Shown: positions 26,076 through 34,425 of the stretch, in pieces
Numbering within the stretch: the first letter of the stretch is position 1
How the letters are laid out: each line of letters starts with the position of its first letter
Assembly (NCBI GenBank): GCA_002869435.1
Contig: PKSX01000027.1
Span: 1 to 46,104 of the forward strand
Length of the DNA: 46,104 nt
Source: Marinilabiliales bacterium
GTDB taxonomy: Bacteria > Bacteroidota > Bacteroidia > Bacteroidales > DTU049
Direction of reading: 5' to 3'
The notes under the pieces: model-generated
What the model was told of the DNA's origin: nothing
Seen by the model: only the letters and a program-made list of their open reading frames with translations
Database searches by the model: none
Made by a program: the position numbers and the translations under genes

Positions 26076-27041
26076 TTATGCTTTAAACTTTTGTAGTGAT
26101 TCAATGAGTCTGGGAACTACTTCAAAAGCATCGCCAATAATACCATAATCGGCATACTTGAAGATAGGAGCTTCTTTGTCTTTATCAATGGCTACAAGCA
26201 CTTTTGCACCTGATACTCCTCCGATATGCTGAATAGCACCTGAGATTCCAACGGCAATATACAGATCGGGAGCAATAATTTTTCCGGTTTGACCCACATG
26301 CTCTTCGTGTGATCTCCAGCCTTCGTCAGAAACCGGACGTGAACAGGCCAGGCCTGCACCGAGTACTTCTCCGAGTTGTTCAATCATTCCCCAGTTATCG
26401 CCAGATTTCAATCCACGTCCACCTGAAACAACAATAGGAGCTTCAGTAAGTAGAATTTTTCCGGTTACCACGTCAACATTTTCAACTTTGGTGGCTCCGT
26501 CGCCGGCAACAGAAGGACTGAACTTTTCGATATTCACATCCACGGGTTTTTCAACCACATCGCATGAATTTGGATTGATAGTTAAAACCGCTTTGTCAGC
26601 CTTGATTTTCATAAGCTGGAAAGCAGAACCATTGTAAGTTTTTCTTTTAATGGTCAGCGGAGAAAAGTTGGCAGGTACACCTGTAATGTTGGTAATAAGT
26701 CCAGCTTTGAGTTTTACCGCCAGCCGCGGTGCAATGGCTTTTCCTTCATTTGAATGAGAGAAAATAAACGTGTCCGCATTTTCCTTTTCAGCTATTTCAG
26801 CCATAAGTTTGGTGTATGCCTGACTGTCGTTTGATTTCCATGCAGGATCGTTTACCGATACAATTTTTGCAGCACCATATTTTGCAAGAGCTGACAATTC
26901 GTCGTCACCAAGCTCACCTACAGAAACTGCTACTACCGGTTTTGATGTGTTTTCGGCGATATTCATCGCATATGAAATGGCTTCAAAACTGCTTTTTTTC
27001 AGTTTTCCGCCTCTGTTTTCAGTAAAAACTATAATAGACAT
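26076..27041 (-). CDS. etfA: Electron transfer flavoprotein subunit alpha
   Basis: The 321-residue alpha subunit of the heterodimeric ETF that takes electrons from acyl-CoA dehydrogenase. The C-terminal FAD domain is clear: VVSGGRGLKSGDNW, then SRPVSDEGW, GQTGKIIAPDLYIAVGISGA and the terminal AIDKDKEAPIF. The N-terminal half has the ETF Rossmann-like fold. It follows etfB by 39 bases and ends at a strong terminator. I see no fused ferredoxin or extra NADH domain; whether this ETF bifurcates cannot be decided from what I can see. Confidence 0.95.
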   Translation of the reverse strand: MSIIVFTENRGGKLKKSSFEAISYAMNIAENTSKPVVAVSVGELGDDELSALAKYGAAKIVSVNDPAWKSNDSQAYTKLMAEIAEKENADTFIFSHSNEGKAIAPRLAVKLKAGLITNITGVPANFSPLTIKRKTYNGSAFQLMKIKADKAVLTINPNSCDVVEKPVDVNIEKFSPSVAGDGATKVENVDVVTGKILLTEAPIVVSGGRGLKSGDNWGMIEQLGEVLGAGLACSRPVSDEGWRSHEEHVGQTGKIIAPDLYIAVGISGAIQHIGGVSGAKVLVAIDKDKEAPIFKYADYGIIGDAFEVVPRLIESLQKFKA

Positions 27042-27080
27042 AATGATGTTTCTTTAATTTGACAATTTAATTAACCTGCC

Positions 27081-27830
27081 TTAAATAACCTTGGCTTCAT
27101 TGTGTAACAAATCAACCAGAGCGTCGGTGTTTTCAGGATCTACCATTTTACACTCGGCCTTGGCTTCCGGCAATTCAAATGTTTCGTATTCAACAAGTGT
27201 ATCTACTGCAACTGGTTGAGAAACATTGATAGGTTTAGTGCGTGCCATCATTATACCTCTCATGGCAGGAATACGCGGGTTAATGCTGATTCCTTTCTGA
27301 ACGATGGTAACAAAAGGAGTGTCGATGCCTATGGTTTCTTTTCCACCATCAATATCGCGTTTCAAAACAACTTTTCCATCCGGAAAATCGAAAGCTGAAA
27401 CTGCAGAAACAGACGGAATATCAAGAAATTCGGCGAGCATACTACCTACTGCAGATCCGTTAAAATCACTGGATTCTTTACCGGCAAAAATGATCTCGAA
27501 ATTGTTATTCTTAACCACTTCAGCTATTTGCGCTGCAATAAAATATGCATCGCTTGGGTCTGCATCAATTCTGTATGCATCATCTGCACCAATAGCCAGT
27601 GCTTTTCTGATCGTTGGCTCAGCATCGGCTTTACCAACATTAACAACAGATACTTTCTCAATTTTTCCGCCCGAACCTTCTTTGATTTCAAGGGCTCTTG
27701 TCAGTGCGAGCTCATCCCATGGATTGATTACCCACTGTACACCTTCGGTGGCGAGATTTTTCATTTCACCGTCGAATCGGATCTTCGTTGTGGTATCGGG
27801 AACATTCCCTAAACAAACTAGAATTTTCAT
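27081..27830 (-). CDS. etfB: Electron transfer flavoprotein subunit beta
   Basis: A 249-residue protein starting MKILVCLGNVPDTTTKIRF, the normal N-terminus. The ETF-beta motif region, with NPWDELALTRALEIKE and FAGKESSDFNG, is present. The late segment with IPAMRGIMMARTKPI agrees with the ETF beta signature. It forms the ETF heterodimer with the next gene product. The start is 3 bases after the acyl-CoA dehydrogenase stop, so the three proteins are made from one transcript in the expected partnership. Confidence 0.95.
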   Translation of the reverse strand: MKILVCLGNVPDTTTKIRFDGEMKNLATEGVQWVINPWDELALTRALEIKEGSGGKIEKVSVVNVGKADAEPTIRKALAIGADDAYRIDADPSDAYFIAAQIAEVVKNNNFEIIFAGKESSDFNGSAVGSMLAEFLDIPSVSAVSAFDFPDGKVVLKRDIDGGKETIGIDTPFVTIVQKGISINPRIPAMRGIMMARTKPINVSQPVAVDTLVEYETFELPEAKAECKMVDPENTDALVDLLHNEAKVI

Positions 27831-27833
27831 ATT

Positions 27834-28976
27834 TTAATCTTTAAGTAATGATCTTGAAATAACAATTTTCTGAATCTCAGAAGTACCTTCATAAATCTGA
27901 GTCACCTTTGCTTCGCGCATCAAACGCTCAACATGGTATTCTTTCACGTAACCGTAACCGCCATGTATCTGAACGGCTTCGGTGGTGATTTCCATGGCTG
28001 AGTCGGCACAATACTGTTTGGCCATGGCACTTAGCGTGCTGAAATCTTTTTTCTGGTCTTTCAATGTGGCACATTTATATACCAGATTGCGACCGTTTTC
28101 GAGTTTAACAGCCATGTCGGCCAGTTTGAAAGCCACAGCCTGATGGTTGGCAATTTCAGTTCCGAAAGCTTTGCGTTCTTTTGAGTACTGAACAGCCCTG
28201 TCAAATGCTCCGCCGGCAATACCGATGGCCTGAGCAGCAATGCCAATGCGACCGCCGTCGAGCAGTTTCATGGCAAATTTAAAACCAAAACCATCTTCAC
28301 CAATGCGGTTTTCTTTTGGAACTTTCACATCTGTAAACATCACAGAATGAGTATCTGAACTGCGCATGCCCATTTTCTCTTCGTGAGGGCCCAGCGAAAT
28401 ACCTTCACTGTGACGGTCCACAATAAATGCATTAATGCCTTTATGTTTCTTATCCGGATCAGTTTGAGCAATTACAAGGTAAATTCCTGCATTGTCTGCA
28501 CTGGTAATCCAGTTTTTGGTTCCATTAAGTAAATAATAGTCGCCTTTGTCTTCAGCAGTTGTTTTCTGCGAGGTGGCATCTGAACCTGCTTCGGGTTCCG
28601 AAAGTAAAAAGGCACCTATTTTGTTTCCTGATGCAAGTTCGGGTAGAAATTTCTGTTTTTGATCTTCATTGCCGTAGGTCTCAATTCCATAAGCAACAAG
28701 AGAGTTGTGTACAGCAAGTATTACCGCAGTAGCGGAGTCAATTTTAGCAATTTCTTCCAGTGCCAGAACATAGGATAAAGCGTCCATGCCGCTGCCACCG
28801 TATTGAGGATCTACTGATATACCAAAAAAGCCCAGTTCGGCAAGCATTTTTACCTGGCGTACAGGGAAACGGGCTTCGGCATCTCTTTCAATAACGTCGG
28901 GCAATAATTCTCGCTCTGCAAAGTCTCGCGCAGCCTGCTTCATCATTAATTGCTCTTCGGTCAGTTCAAAGTCCAT
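27834..28976 (-). CDS. Acyl-CoA dehydrogenase (short-chain, butyryl-CoA type)
   Basis: The 380-residue flavoenzyme catalyses alpha,beta-dehydrogenation of acyl-CoA or the reverse reduction of crotonyl-CoA. It has the FAD motifs FLLSEPEAGSDA and NWITSADNAG and the C-terminal QIHGGYGY and YEGTSEIQ. Glu363 in YEGTS is in the position of the catalytic base of short-chain enzymes (butyryl-CoA dehydrogenase). Direct linkage to etfBA suggests a butyryl-CoA dehydrogenase/ETF complex. It is the first gene of its operon, with a -7 box at 29021-29028. Branched-chain acyl-CoA substrates cannot be excluded. Confidence 0.92.
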   Translation of the reverse strand: MDFELTEEQLMMKQAARDFAERELLPDVIERDAEARFPVRQVKMLAELGFFGISVDPQYGGSGMDALSYVLALEEIAKIDSATAVILAVHNSLVAYGIETYGNEDQKQKFLPELASGNKIGAFLLSEPEAGSDATSQKTTAEDKGDYYLLNGTKNWITSADNAGIYLVIAQTDPDKKHKGINAFIVDRHSEGISLGPHEEKMGMRSSDTHSVMFTDVKVPKENRIGEDGFGFKFAMKLLDGGRIGIAAQAIGIAGGAFDRAVQYSKERKAFGTEIANHQAVAFKLADMAVKLENGRNLVYKCATLKDQKKDFSTLSAMAKQYCADSAMEITTEAVQIHGGYGYVKEYHVERLMREAKVTQIYEGTSEIQKIVISRSLLKD

Positions 28977-29020
28977 ATTTCGAAGATGTTTTTCAGGTTT
29001 ATACTCAATTATTGAATGAA

Positions 29021-29028
29021 CAAATATA
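29021..29028 (-). promoter_or_regulatory. -7 box for the acyl-CoA dehydrogenase-etfBA operon
   Basis: TATATTTG on the minus strand lies 44 nt before the ATG at 28976; no good -33 TTG is seen. Confidence 0.45.
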
Positions 29029-29079
29029 TAATTTTTCTTCTGATTTTTTGTAAAACGATATGAAATACATTATAATGAC

Positions 29080-29107
29080 GTAGAGACAAGGCATGCCTTG
29101 TCTCTAC
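29080..29107. repeat. Perfect 28-bp palindrome
   Basis: Bases 29080-29093 are the exact reverse complement of 29094-29107, with no loop. The palindrome contains the TAG stop codon of the DUF3592 gene (29104-29106). It could be a terminator stem, but it has no T run. Palindromes with a GTAGAGAC end are a recurring type of small intergenic repeat in bacterial genomes (recollection, not checked). Confidence 0.8.
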
Positions 29108-29526
29108 AGGAAAACACCAATCAATATCAAAACTATTCCAATTACGGTCAATGTAATGTAGAGGTACACATCGCGCTTAATGCTGATGTCTTTTTCGAAA
29201 CGTGCGTGATGGCGATTAACAGGATTGTAAATGATTGAAACCTCCTTATGAAGATATTCTTCAGGTGAACGGCTTGCAAATCTCGATTTTACATAGCGGG
29301 TTTCGTTGTTCTCAGTTTTATAATCGGCAATAAACTTATACTGTCCGGTATTAACATCATCTTCATCAGGATAAGTAACAGCCTCGGTAATGATTCCGGT
29401 GGTGCGCGCACCTGTTCGCAGCAATTTCTTATCCTGAAACCAATCGTAAAGGCTTATGAGGGTCCAGATTGAACCGAAAATAAACAAAATGGCTCCGGCA
29501 AGTAATGCGCCGTCGGAGAAGGTCAT
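29104..29526 (-). CDS. DUF3592 family membrane protein
   Basis: This 140-residue protein has two membrane helices (about 8-28 and 120-139) flanking a soluble beta-rich domain (about 40-110). The central TTGIITEAV, the YPDED/YKFIADYKT stretch and VSIIYNPVNRHHAR match the DUF3592 domain, which has no known function. The protein ends inside the palindrome at 29080-29107, and its C-terminal helix is short, so the repeat may have trimmed the end. It is divergent from the DUF4173 gene. Confidence 0.75.
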   Translation of the reverse strand: MTFSDGALLAGAILFIFGSIWTLISLYDWFQDKKLLRTGARTTGIITEAVTYPDEDDVNTGQYKFIADYKTENNETRYVKSRFASRSPEEYLHKEVSIIYNPVNRHHARFEKDISIKRDVYLYITLTVIGIVLILIGVFL

Positions 29527-29710
29527 GGTTTTATCATGTTAATATATGAAACTAATATACAATATAATTACCAGTTAAGATATTTGGAGTATCAAACACC
29601 ATTTGTAAATACAGGTTGCAAGCCTTTTTTTTGTCAGTTTCAATAATTTTCACCATATTGCGTTAGCCAAGAATAACAGTTGGTGTATTTTCATCACAAA
29701 AATTAGAGCC

Positions 29711-31246
29711 ATGAAAAGAAACGACGTACTGATTATTGTGTCTACTCTGCTTTACAGTTTTTTCTTCTATAAGCAAATGCCCGGAATTAACTATTTGCTG
29801 TTCAGCATTGTGCTGGTATTTATGCTTGGGTTGAGAAAAGACAATGTATTTGCTGACAAAAGGTGGATGGTACTTGCAGCTTTGTCGCTGCTAACCGGAG
29901 TGTTCGTGCTGATTCACGGTACCGTAATATCTGTAATATCTAATTTCATTGCATTATCGATGCTGGCAGTAAACAGCCTCTATGTAAAATCTTCGTTTTT
30001 CTTTTCGTTTTTTGTTTCGATATTTTCATATCTGTCATCTTTTGTATATCTGATACTGGATCTGGTAGACCGCAAGCCTCGTGAACCAAAACCCGAAGAA
30101 GAAGGAGATAAGAAAAAATCTGGATTTTTTGTTGATGTTTCTACAAAACTGGTTTTGGGAATCATTGGCTTTTTGGTCATCGCATTGTTTTTTGTGATTT
30201 ACAGAAGGGCGAATCCATTGTTTAAAGATTTTACAGACAGAATTAATCTTGATTTTATTTCTATTCAGTGGCTCACATTTACATTTCTGGGCTTTTTGCT
30301 CATGTATGGTTTCTTTAAAATCCGCCATGATAAAAAGTTGCATGAAAGTGATTCGCAGGAATCAGGAGAACTTAATGAAGAAAGGGTTCATGCCAAACCC
30401 AACGCTTTTCTTGGTTTTATTATTCCTGTTCAGATGGAAGCTTTAATTGGCGTAGTATTTCTTGCCATTCTGAACATCTTGTTGCTGATGCTCAATTCGC
30501 TCGACCTTTCATTTATGTTTGGAGGCGCCGATCTTCCGGATGGAATTACGTACAGTGAATATGTTCATAAAGGTGTAGGGAACCTTATTTTTTCTGTAGT
30601 GCTCGTTATCCTGATTACCATGTATTTTTTCCGCGGACAGCTCAATTTCTTTAAGGGTTCCGGTGGTTCAAAAGCAGTTCGGATTCTGGCATTCCTGTGG
30701 CTGGTACAAAATCTGATTATGCTGATTTCAACTGCATTCCGTAATCAGGAGTATATTTCCGAATACAGCCTGACATATAAACGTATTGGAGTGTATGTAT
30801 GGCTTGTGCTTACAGCTGTTGGTTTGATTACAACCTTTTATAAAATTGGTGCCAAAAAAAGTATGTGGTATCTGATCAGAATAAATTCGTGGTCATTTTT
30901 AATTGTGATTATTCTCCTTGGTTCCACAAACTGGGATATGTTGATTGCAAAGTATAATACAAGAAATATTGCCGAGAATTTTGACGATCTGGATTTCGAA
31001 TATCTGATGAACCTGAACAGCAATGCCATGCCGATTATTTATGAAGCGCTTGAAGACATTGATACAGAAACCTTGTTTCAAAGTGAGAGTACGGCGCAAA
31101 TGTATGATGATTTACGAGTATCATATATGTATAGAATTCTAGGAAAGATGGATGCATATATGGAGAAATACAGTGAAAAAACCTGGAAATCGTTTAATCT
31201 GGACGACAACAAAACCATTAAAAAGATTAAGGGGTTTGGGTTATAG
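29711..31246 (+). CDS. DUF4173 family polytopic membrane protein
   Basis: This 511-residue protein has about ten or eleven hydrophobic helices in the first 415 residues. These are interrupted by charged cytoplasmic loops (about 120-140, with a Pro/Glu/Lys-rich stretch, and about 210-235), and the protein ends in a soluble tail of about 100 residues. The helix pattern and segments such as EYVHKGVGNLIFSVVL and YSLTYKRIGVYVWL fit DUF4173, a family of unknown function. It is followed 25 bases later by a small zinc-ribbon gene that is probably co-transcribed. No promoter box is obvious upstream. Confidence 0.75.
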   Translation: MKRNDVLIIVSTLLYSFFFYKQMPGINYLLFSIVLVFMLGLRKDNVFADKRWMVLAALSLLTGVFVLIHGTVISVISNFIALSMLAVNSLYVKSSFFFSFFVSIFSYLSSFVYLILDLVDRKPREPKPEEEGDKKKSGFFVDVSTKLVLGIIGFLVIALFFVIYRRANPLFKDFTDRINLDFISIQWLTFTFLGFLLMYGFFKIRHDKKLHESDSQESGELNEERVHAKPNAFLGFIIPVQMEALIGVVFLAILNILLLMLNSLDLSFMFGGADLPDGITYSEYVHKGVGNLIFSVVLVILITMYFFRGQLNFFKGSGGSKAVRILAFLWLVQNLIMLISTAFRNQEYISEYSLTYKRIGVYVWLVLTAVGLITTFYKIGAKKSMWYLIRINSWSFLIVIILLGSTNWDMLIAKYNTRNIAENFDDLDFEYLMNLNSNAMPIIYEALEDIDTETLFQSESTAQMYDDLRVSYMYRILGKMDAYMEKYSEKTWKSFNLDDNKTIKKIKGFGL

Positions 31247-31271
31247 TTAATAAATTTGCTATAGATAGTAA

Positions 31272-31724
31272 ATGAGCACGCTCGAAGAAAAACTAAGATC
31301 TTACGAAGATTTTGAGCTGGCCTTTGTATTGCATTATAAAGGCATGGAGTATACTGAGAATACCCGTAAAAAGATTGCTCAGGAGATTCTCAGCCGAGGA
31401 TTGACTGAAAATGATGTAAATAGTCTTATTGCAGAAAAACTGGATAACAATATTCCCGCGGGAGAAACTAAAAAATGCCCCCGGTGTACATCTGATAAAA
31501 TTGTTACGGATAAGGAATATATTAATCCAATGTCAAATAATCTGGATGATATAGACAGCACCGAGCCACGTTACAAAGATGTTTATTTCTGTGGTGTTTG
31601 TGGTTTCAACATGTCAAAAGGAATGCCTGAAAAAGAGTTTGCTCTATTAACCAAAGTAATAGTTGTCATAGCCATTCTTATTGGAATGTCTTTAATAATA
31701 ACTTTGGTTTTTTCATGGATTTAA
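31272..31724 (+). CDS. Small zinc-ribbon protein with C-terminal membrane helix
   Basis: This 150-residue protein is not one I recognise by name. Residues 1-55 are helical and charged. A zinc ribbon is formed by Cys69/Cys72 and Cys107/Cys110, and residues 127-149 are a single membrane helix, giving a tail-anchored topology. It follows the DUF4173 gene closely on the same strand and overlaps the convergent rsmI stop by 4 bases. It may be a membrane-bound accessory of the DUF4173 protein, but no function is established. Confidence 0.7.
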   Translation: MSTLEEKLRSYEDFELAFVLHYKGMEYTENTRKKIAQEILSRGLTENDVNSLIAEKLDNNIPAGETKKCPRCTSDKIVTDKEYINPMSNNLDDIDSTEPRYKDVYFCGVCGFNMSKGMPEKEFALLTKVIVVIAILIGMSLIITLVFSWI

Positions 31725-32395
31725 GCTCCGGCAATCACCACTACAATTTCACCTTTAACAGATTCTCTTTTATCCAGTTCGGAATGCACTTCGGCAATGG
31801 TACCGCGGATATGTTCTTCGTACAGTTTGCTGATCTCACGTGAGATGCTCATTTGCCGGTTGGGGCCAAAATGCTCCAGTAATTCTCCAAGAAATTTTAC
31901 AATGCGGTGCGGAGATTCATAAAAAACCAGCGTAATCTCAATTTCAGAAAGCTCTTTCAGGCGTTTTTGCCGTCCTTTTTTCTGAGGTAAAAAACCTTCA
32001 AAATGAAAACGATCGCAGGGAAGCCCGCTTACTGAGATTGCAGGAATTAATGCTGTAGGGCCGGGTAGGGCTTCAACTTCAATGCCTTTTTGAATGCATG
32101 CGCGAACCAGCATAAACCCCGGGTCGCTGATGGCCGGAGAACCGGCATCACTGACTAATGCAGATAGATTTCCAACAGCAATTTCATTGCTGAATTGATC
32201 TGTTTTATGGTGCTCATTGTGAATGTGAAAAGATTTCAGTTTGCCGGATTCTATTCCATGGTGCTTCAATAAAATACCGGTTGTTCGCGTGTCCTCGCAA
32301 TAAATGACCTCTGCTTCCTTCAGCACATCAATAGCCCTGAGGGTAATATCGGATAAATTTCCAATCGGAACCGGTACCAGTACAAGTTTCCCCAT
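31721..32395 (-). CDS. rsmI: 16S rRNA (cytidine(1402)-2'-O)-methyltransferase
   Basis: RsmI 2'-O-methylates C1402 of 16S rRNA with S-adenosylmethionine. The 224-residue tetrapyrrole-methylase-like fold shows LVPVPIGNLSDITLRA, EDTRTTGILLKHHGI, VSDAGSPAISDPG and LPGPTALIPAISVSGL. It lacks the C-terminal extension (beyond about 230) of E. coli RsmI; I regard that short form as common in Bacteroidota. It lies 3 bases after the outer-membrane protein gene. The motifs separate it from the related CobA/CysG enzymes. Confidence 0.94.
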   Translation of the reverse strand: MGKLVLVPVPIGNLSDITLRAIDVLKEAEVIYCEDTRTTGILLKHHGIESGKLKSFHIHNEHHKTDQFSNEIAVGNLSALVSDAGSPAISDPGFMLVRACIQKGIEVEALPGPTALIPAISVSGLPCDRFHFEGFLPQKKGRQKRLKELSEIEITLVFYESPHRIVKFLGELLEHFGPNRQMSISREISKLYEEHIRGTIAEVHSELDKRESVKGEIVVVIAGA

Positions 32396-32398
32396 TGT

Positions 32399-33100
32399 TT
32401 AGAAATAACAGCCCAGTCCGAAAACCAGATAAATATCCTTCAGATAAGGATTATAAACCAGCTGGCTTTGAGCGCTGATTGAAAAATCCTGGTGTAATTC
32501 AATTTCCTTTTCCACACAAAAGGCACTTTCTACCCATGCAAAATTATCGGCATACATACCTTCTGAGGGAGTTACTCCAAACCGAAGCATGGCATCGGTT
32601 TCCTTAATGCTGAAAAGCCATGCGAGTTCAATAAAACCTGAGTATTGCTCTTGGTTATTATTGTTCAGATCATTAAAAAATGTGGAAAAATAAGTCAGTT
32701 GAAAAGGTATTTTATCTGATCCGGGATAGCCGAGGTAGGCTTCCAAAATATGAGCACTTTGGCCGGTTGTGAAATTGGTGAACTGTATAGAATAAAACTC
32801 ATCAACCGTAAAATAATCCACCACACCGGCAGAGATCCAGTCATTTTCATAACCCAGATAAAGGTCTGTTTCGTGCCAGTAATCAGTTGGGTGCCATGAT
32901 GCCCATCCTCCCAGTGTAAAATTGCCAAAACTTAATTCAACTGATGGTTGTATGGCAGGCGATGAAGTCAGCTTTTGTCCCCGCCAGACATAGCTACTCA
33001 TAAAATCGGCTCCGAAACTCACATCCAGCAGGCTGTCTATTTGTGATGAGGCAAAGATGGTTGACAGTAACAGGCTTAAAATCAAAACAGATTTTTTCAT
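32399..33100 (-). CDS. Putative outer-membrane beta-barrel protein
   Basis: This 233-residue protein has a clear signal peptide (MKKSVLILSLLLSTIFASSQ). The rest alternates aromatic and small residues in short beta strands and ends in an aromatic residue, typical of an outer-membrane barrel. The early FMSSYVWRGQKL segment resembles TorF-type putative porins. It lies 8 bases after the M28 peptidase gene and 3 bases before rsmI. Substrate and true family are uncertain; it may be a small porin. Confidence 0.65.
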   Translation of the reverse strand: MKKSVLILSLLLSTIFASSQIDSLLDVSFGADFMSSYVWRGQKLTSSPAIQPSVELSFGNFTLGGWASWHPTDYWHETDLYLGYENDWISAGVVDYFTVDEFYSIQFTNFTTGQSAHILEAYLGYPGSDKIPFQLTYFSTFFNDLNNNNQEQYSGFIELAWLFSIKETDAMLRFGVTPSEGMYADNFAWVESAFCVEKEIELHQDFSISAQSQLVYNPYLKDIYLVFGLGCYF

Positions 33101-33108
33101 GATTTAAT

Positions 33109-34380
33109 TTATAATGAGTAAATAAATTCTTCAAGCAATTTAAACAGACCTTCATATTCAGTAAAAGGAACGAGCTCAGGTTTGTCACCTACGGTATGGT
33201 ATTCAAGGTATTCGTCTCCCATAGTATAGATAAATACTGAAGGAACTCCTTTTTGGTAAAAAGGACAATGATCGGAATTGCATGATTCGCCACGCTTTTT
33301 AACCTGTTTCAGGTATTCTCCATTCTCATTCAGTTCGACCATCAGATTATATTCATCCTCAAATTTTCCTGCATTCACAACGGTTATACCATCACTGCCG
33401 GTACCTACCATATCAAGGTTTATTAAAAAGCGAATTTTATTTAAATCAAATAAGGGGTTATCCACAAAATAGGTACTGCCTTTAAGCCCGATTTCTTCAG
33501 ATGCAAATGCCATAAATACAAGTGAATATCTTGGTCTGTAACGCATTCCCTTTATTTTCTTTGCTAGATCGAGCATCATGGCAATGCCTGATGCATTATC
33601 GTTTGCTCCCGGAAAAATAGCTTTGTCCATCATACCCACATGGTCGTAATGCGCAGTAATTACTATGAAGCTGTCGGGATATTCGCGCCCCTGCAGATAG
33701 CCAATAACATTGTTGACCGGATATTTGGGAATATATGTGCTGTTTATATTTACCGAACATGTTTTCACTTTTTTCTGTGGGAAAGCACTGGGATGAAGAC
33801 GAGCAATGAAATAGTTTTGTAGATCTGAGTATTTTGCAGCACTGAAAACAAATCCGGAAGAATCAAGAATAATAGCACCTGCTGCATCGTAGGGGTTTGC
33901 GTAGGCAATGTAATCATACCATTTTTTTGCCTGTTCATCTGTGGCTTCATATTTGGCAAGTATCACAACTTTTCCTGCGGCTTTTTTCTTTAGCTTGGAT
34001 ACTTTATTTGTGTTTTGCCTGAATCGCTCATTAAGCAATATGCATTTAAATTCTCCTGACAGATCTTTACAGTGAATATCCAGAATAAACTCAGTGCCTG
34101 GCTCAAGATTAATTCCGTTTAGATTAAGTGATGCTTCGTTGATATTATTAACCTCAACTTTTAACTTTTGAACATATGAGTCTTCTACCGGCATTAGGCC
34201 AATTCGCTCAAATTCTTTTGCCAGAAAATTTGCAGCAGAATCAATTCCTCCATTGATATAACCACGGCCCGAAAATTCAGTTGAGCCTAGTTTTTTTAAA
34301 ATTTTCCGGGCATATGTAGTATCTTGTGCATGTATTTGCACGCCCAGAAAGACCAGAAATAATAACAGTATGTTTTTCAT
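33109..34380 (-). CDS. Secreted M28 family zinc peptidase
   Basis: This 423-residue preprotein begins with a signal peptide (1-18, ending AQD). After an N-terminal and PA-like domain, the M28 catalytic domain has AHYDH (His244, Asp246), GANDNASG (Asp261), EE at 295-296, NLDMVG (Asp323) and SDH/H371 as zinc ligands. This corresponds to a two-zinc aminopeptidase or carboxypeptidase. No T9SS sorting domain or lipobox is visible, so it is probably periplasmic. It is the first gene of a three-gene unit with the outer-membrane protein and rsmI. Confidence 0.88.
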   Translation of the reverse strand: MKNILLLFLVFLGVQIHAQDTTYARKILKKLGSTEFSGRGYINGGIDSAANFLAKEFERIGLMPVEDSYVQKLKVEVNNINEASLNLNGINLEPGTEFILDIHCKDLSGEFKCILLNERFRQNTNKVSKLKKKAAGKVVILAKYEATDEQAKKWYDYIAYANPYDAAGAIILDSSGFVFSAAKYSDLQNYFIARLHPSAFPQKKVKTCSVNINSTYIPKYPVNNVIGYLQGREYPDSFIVITAHYDHVGMMDKAIFPGANDNASGIAMMLDLAKKIKGMRYRPRYSLVFMAFASEEIGLKGSTYFVDNPLFDLNKIRFLINLDMVGTGSDGITVVNAGKFEDEYNLMVELNENGEYLKQVKKRGESCNSDHCPFYQKGVPSVFIYTMGDEYLEYHTVGDKPELVPFTEYEGLFKLLEEFIYSL

Positions 34381-34425
34381 ATTAATGTTATTGAAATACT
34401 AAAGAATTATTCGTCAGCACATCAA

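Noticed and set aside
27304..27837. 177-codon plus-strand frame opposite etfB
   Set aside because: Antisense to a well-conserved gene; Ser/Thr-rich translation with no motif.
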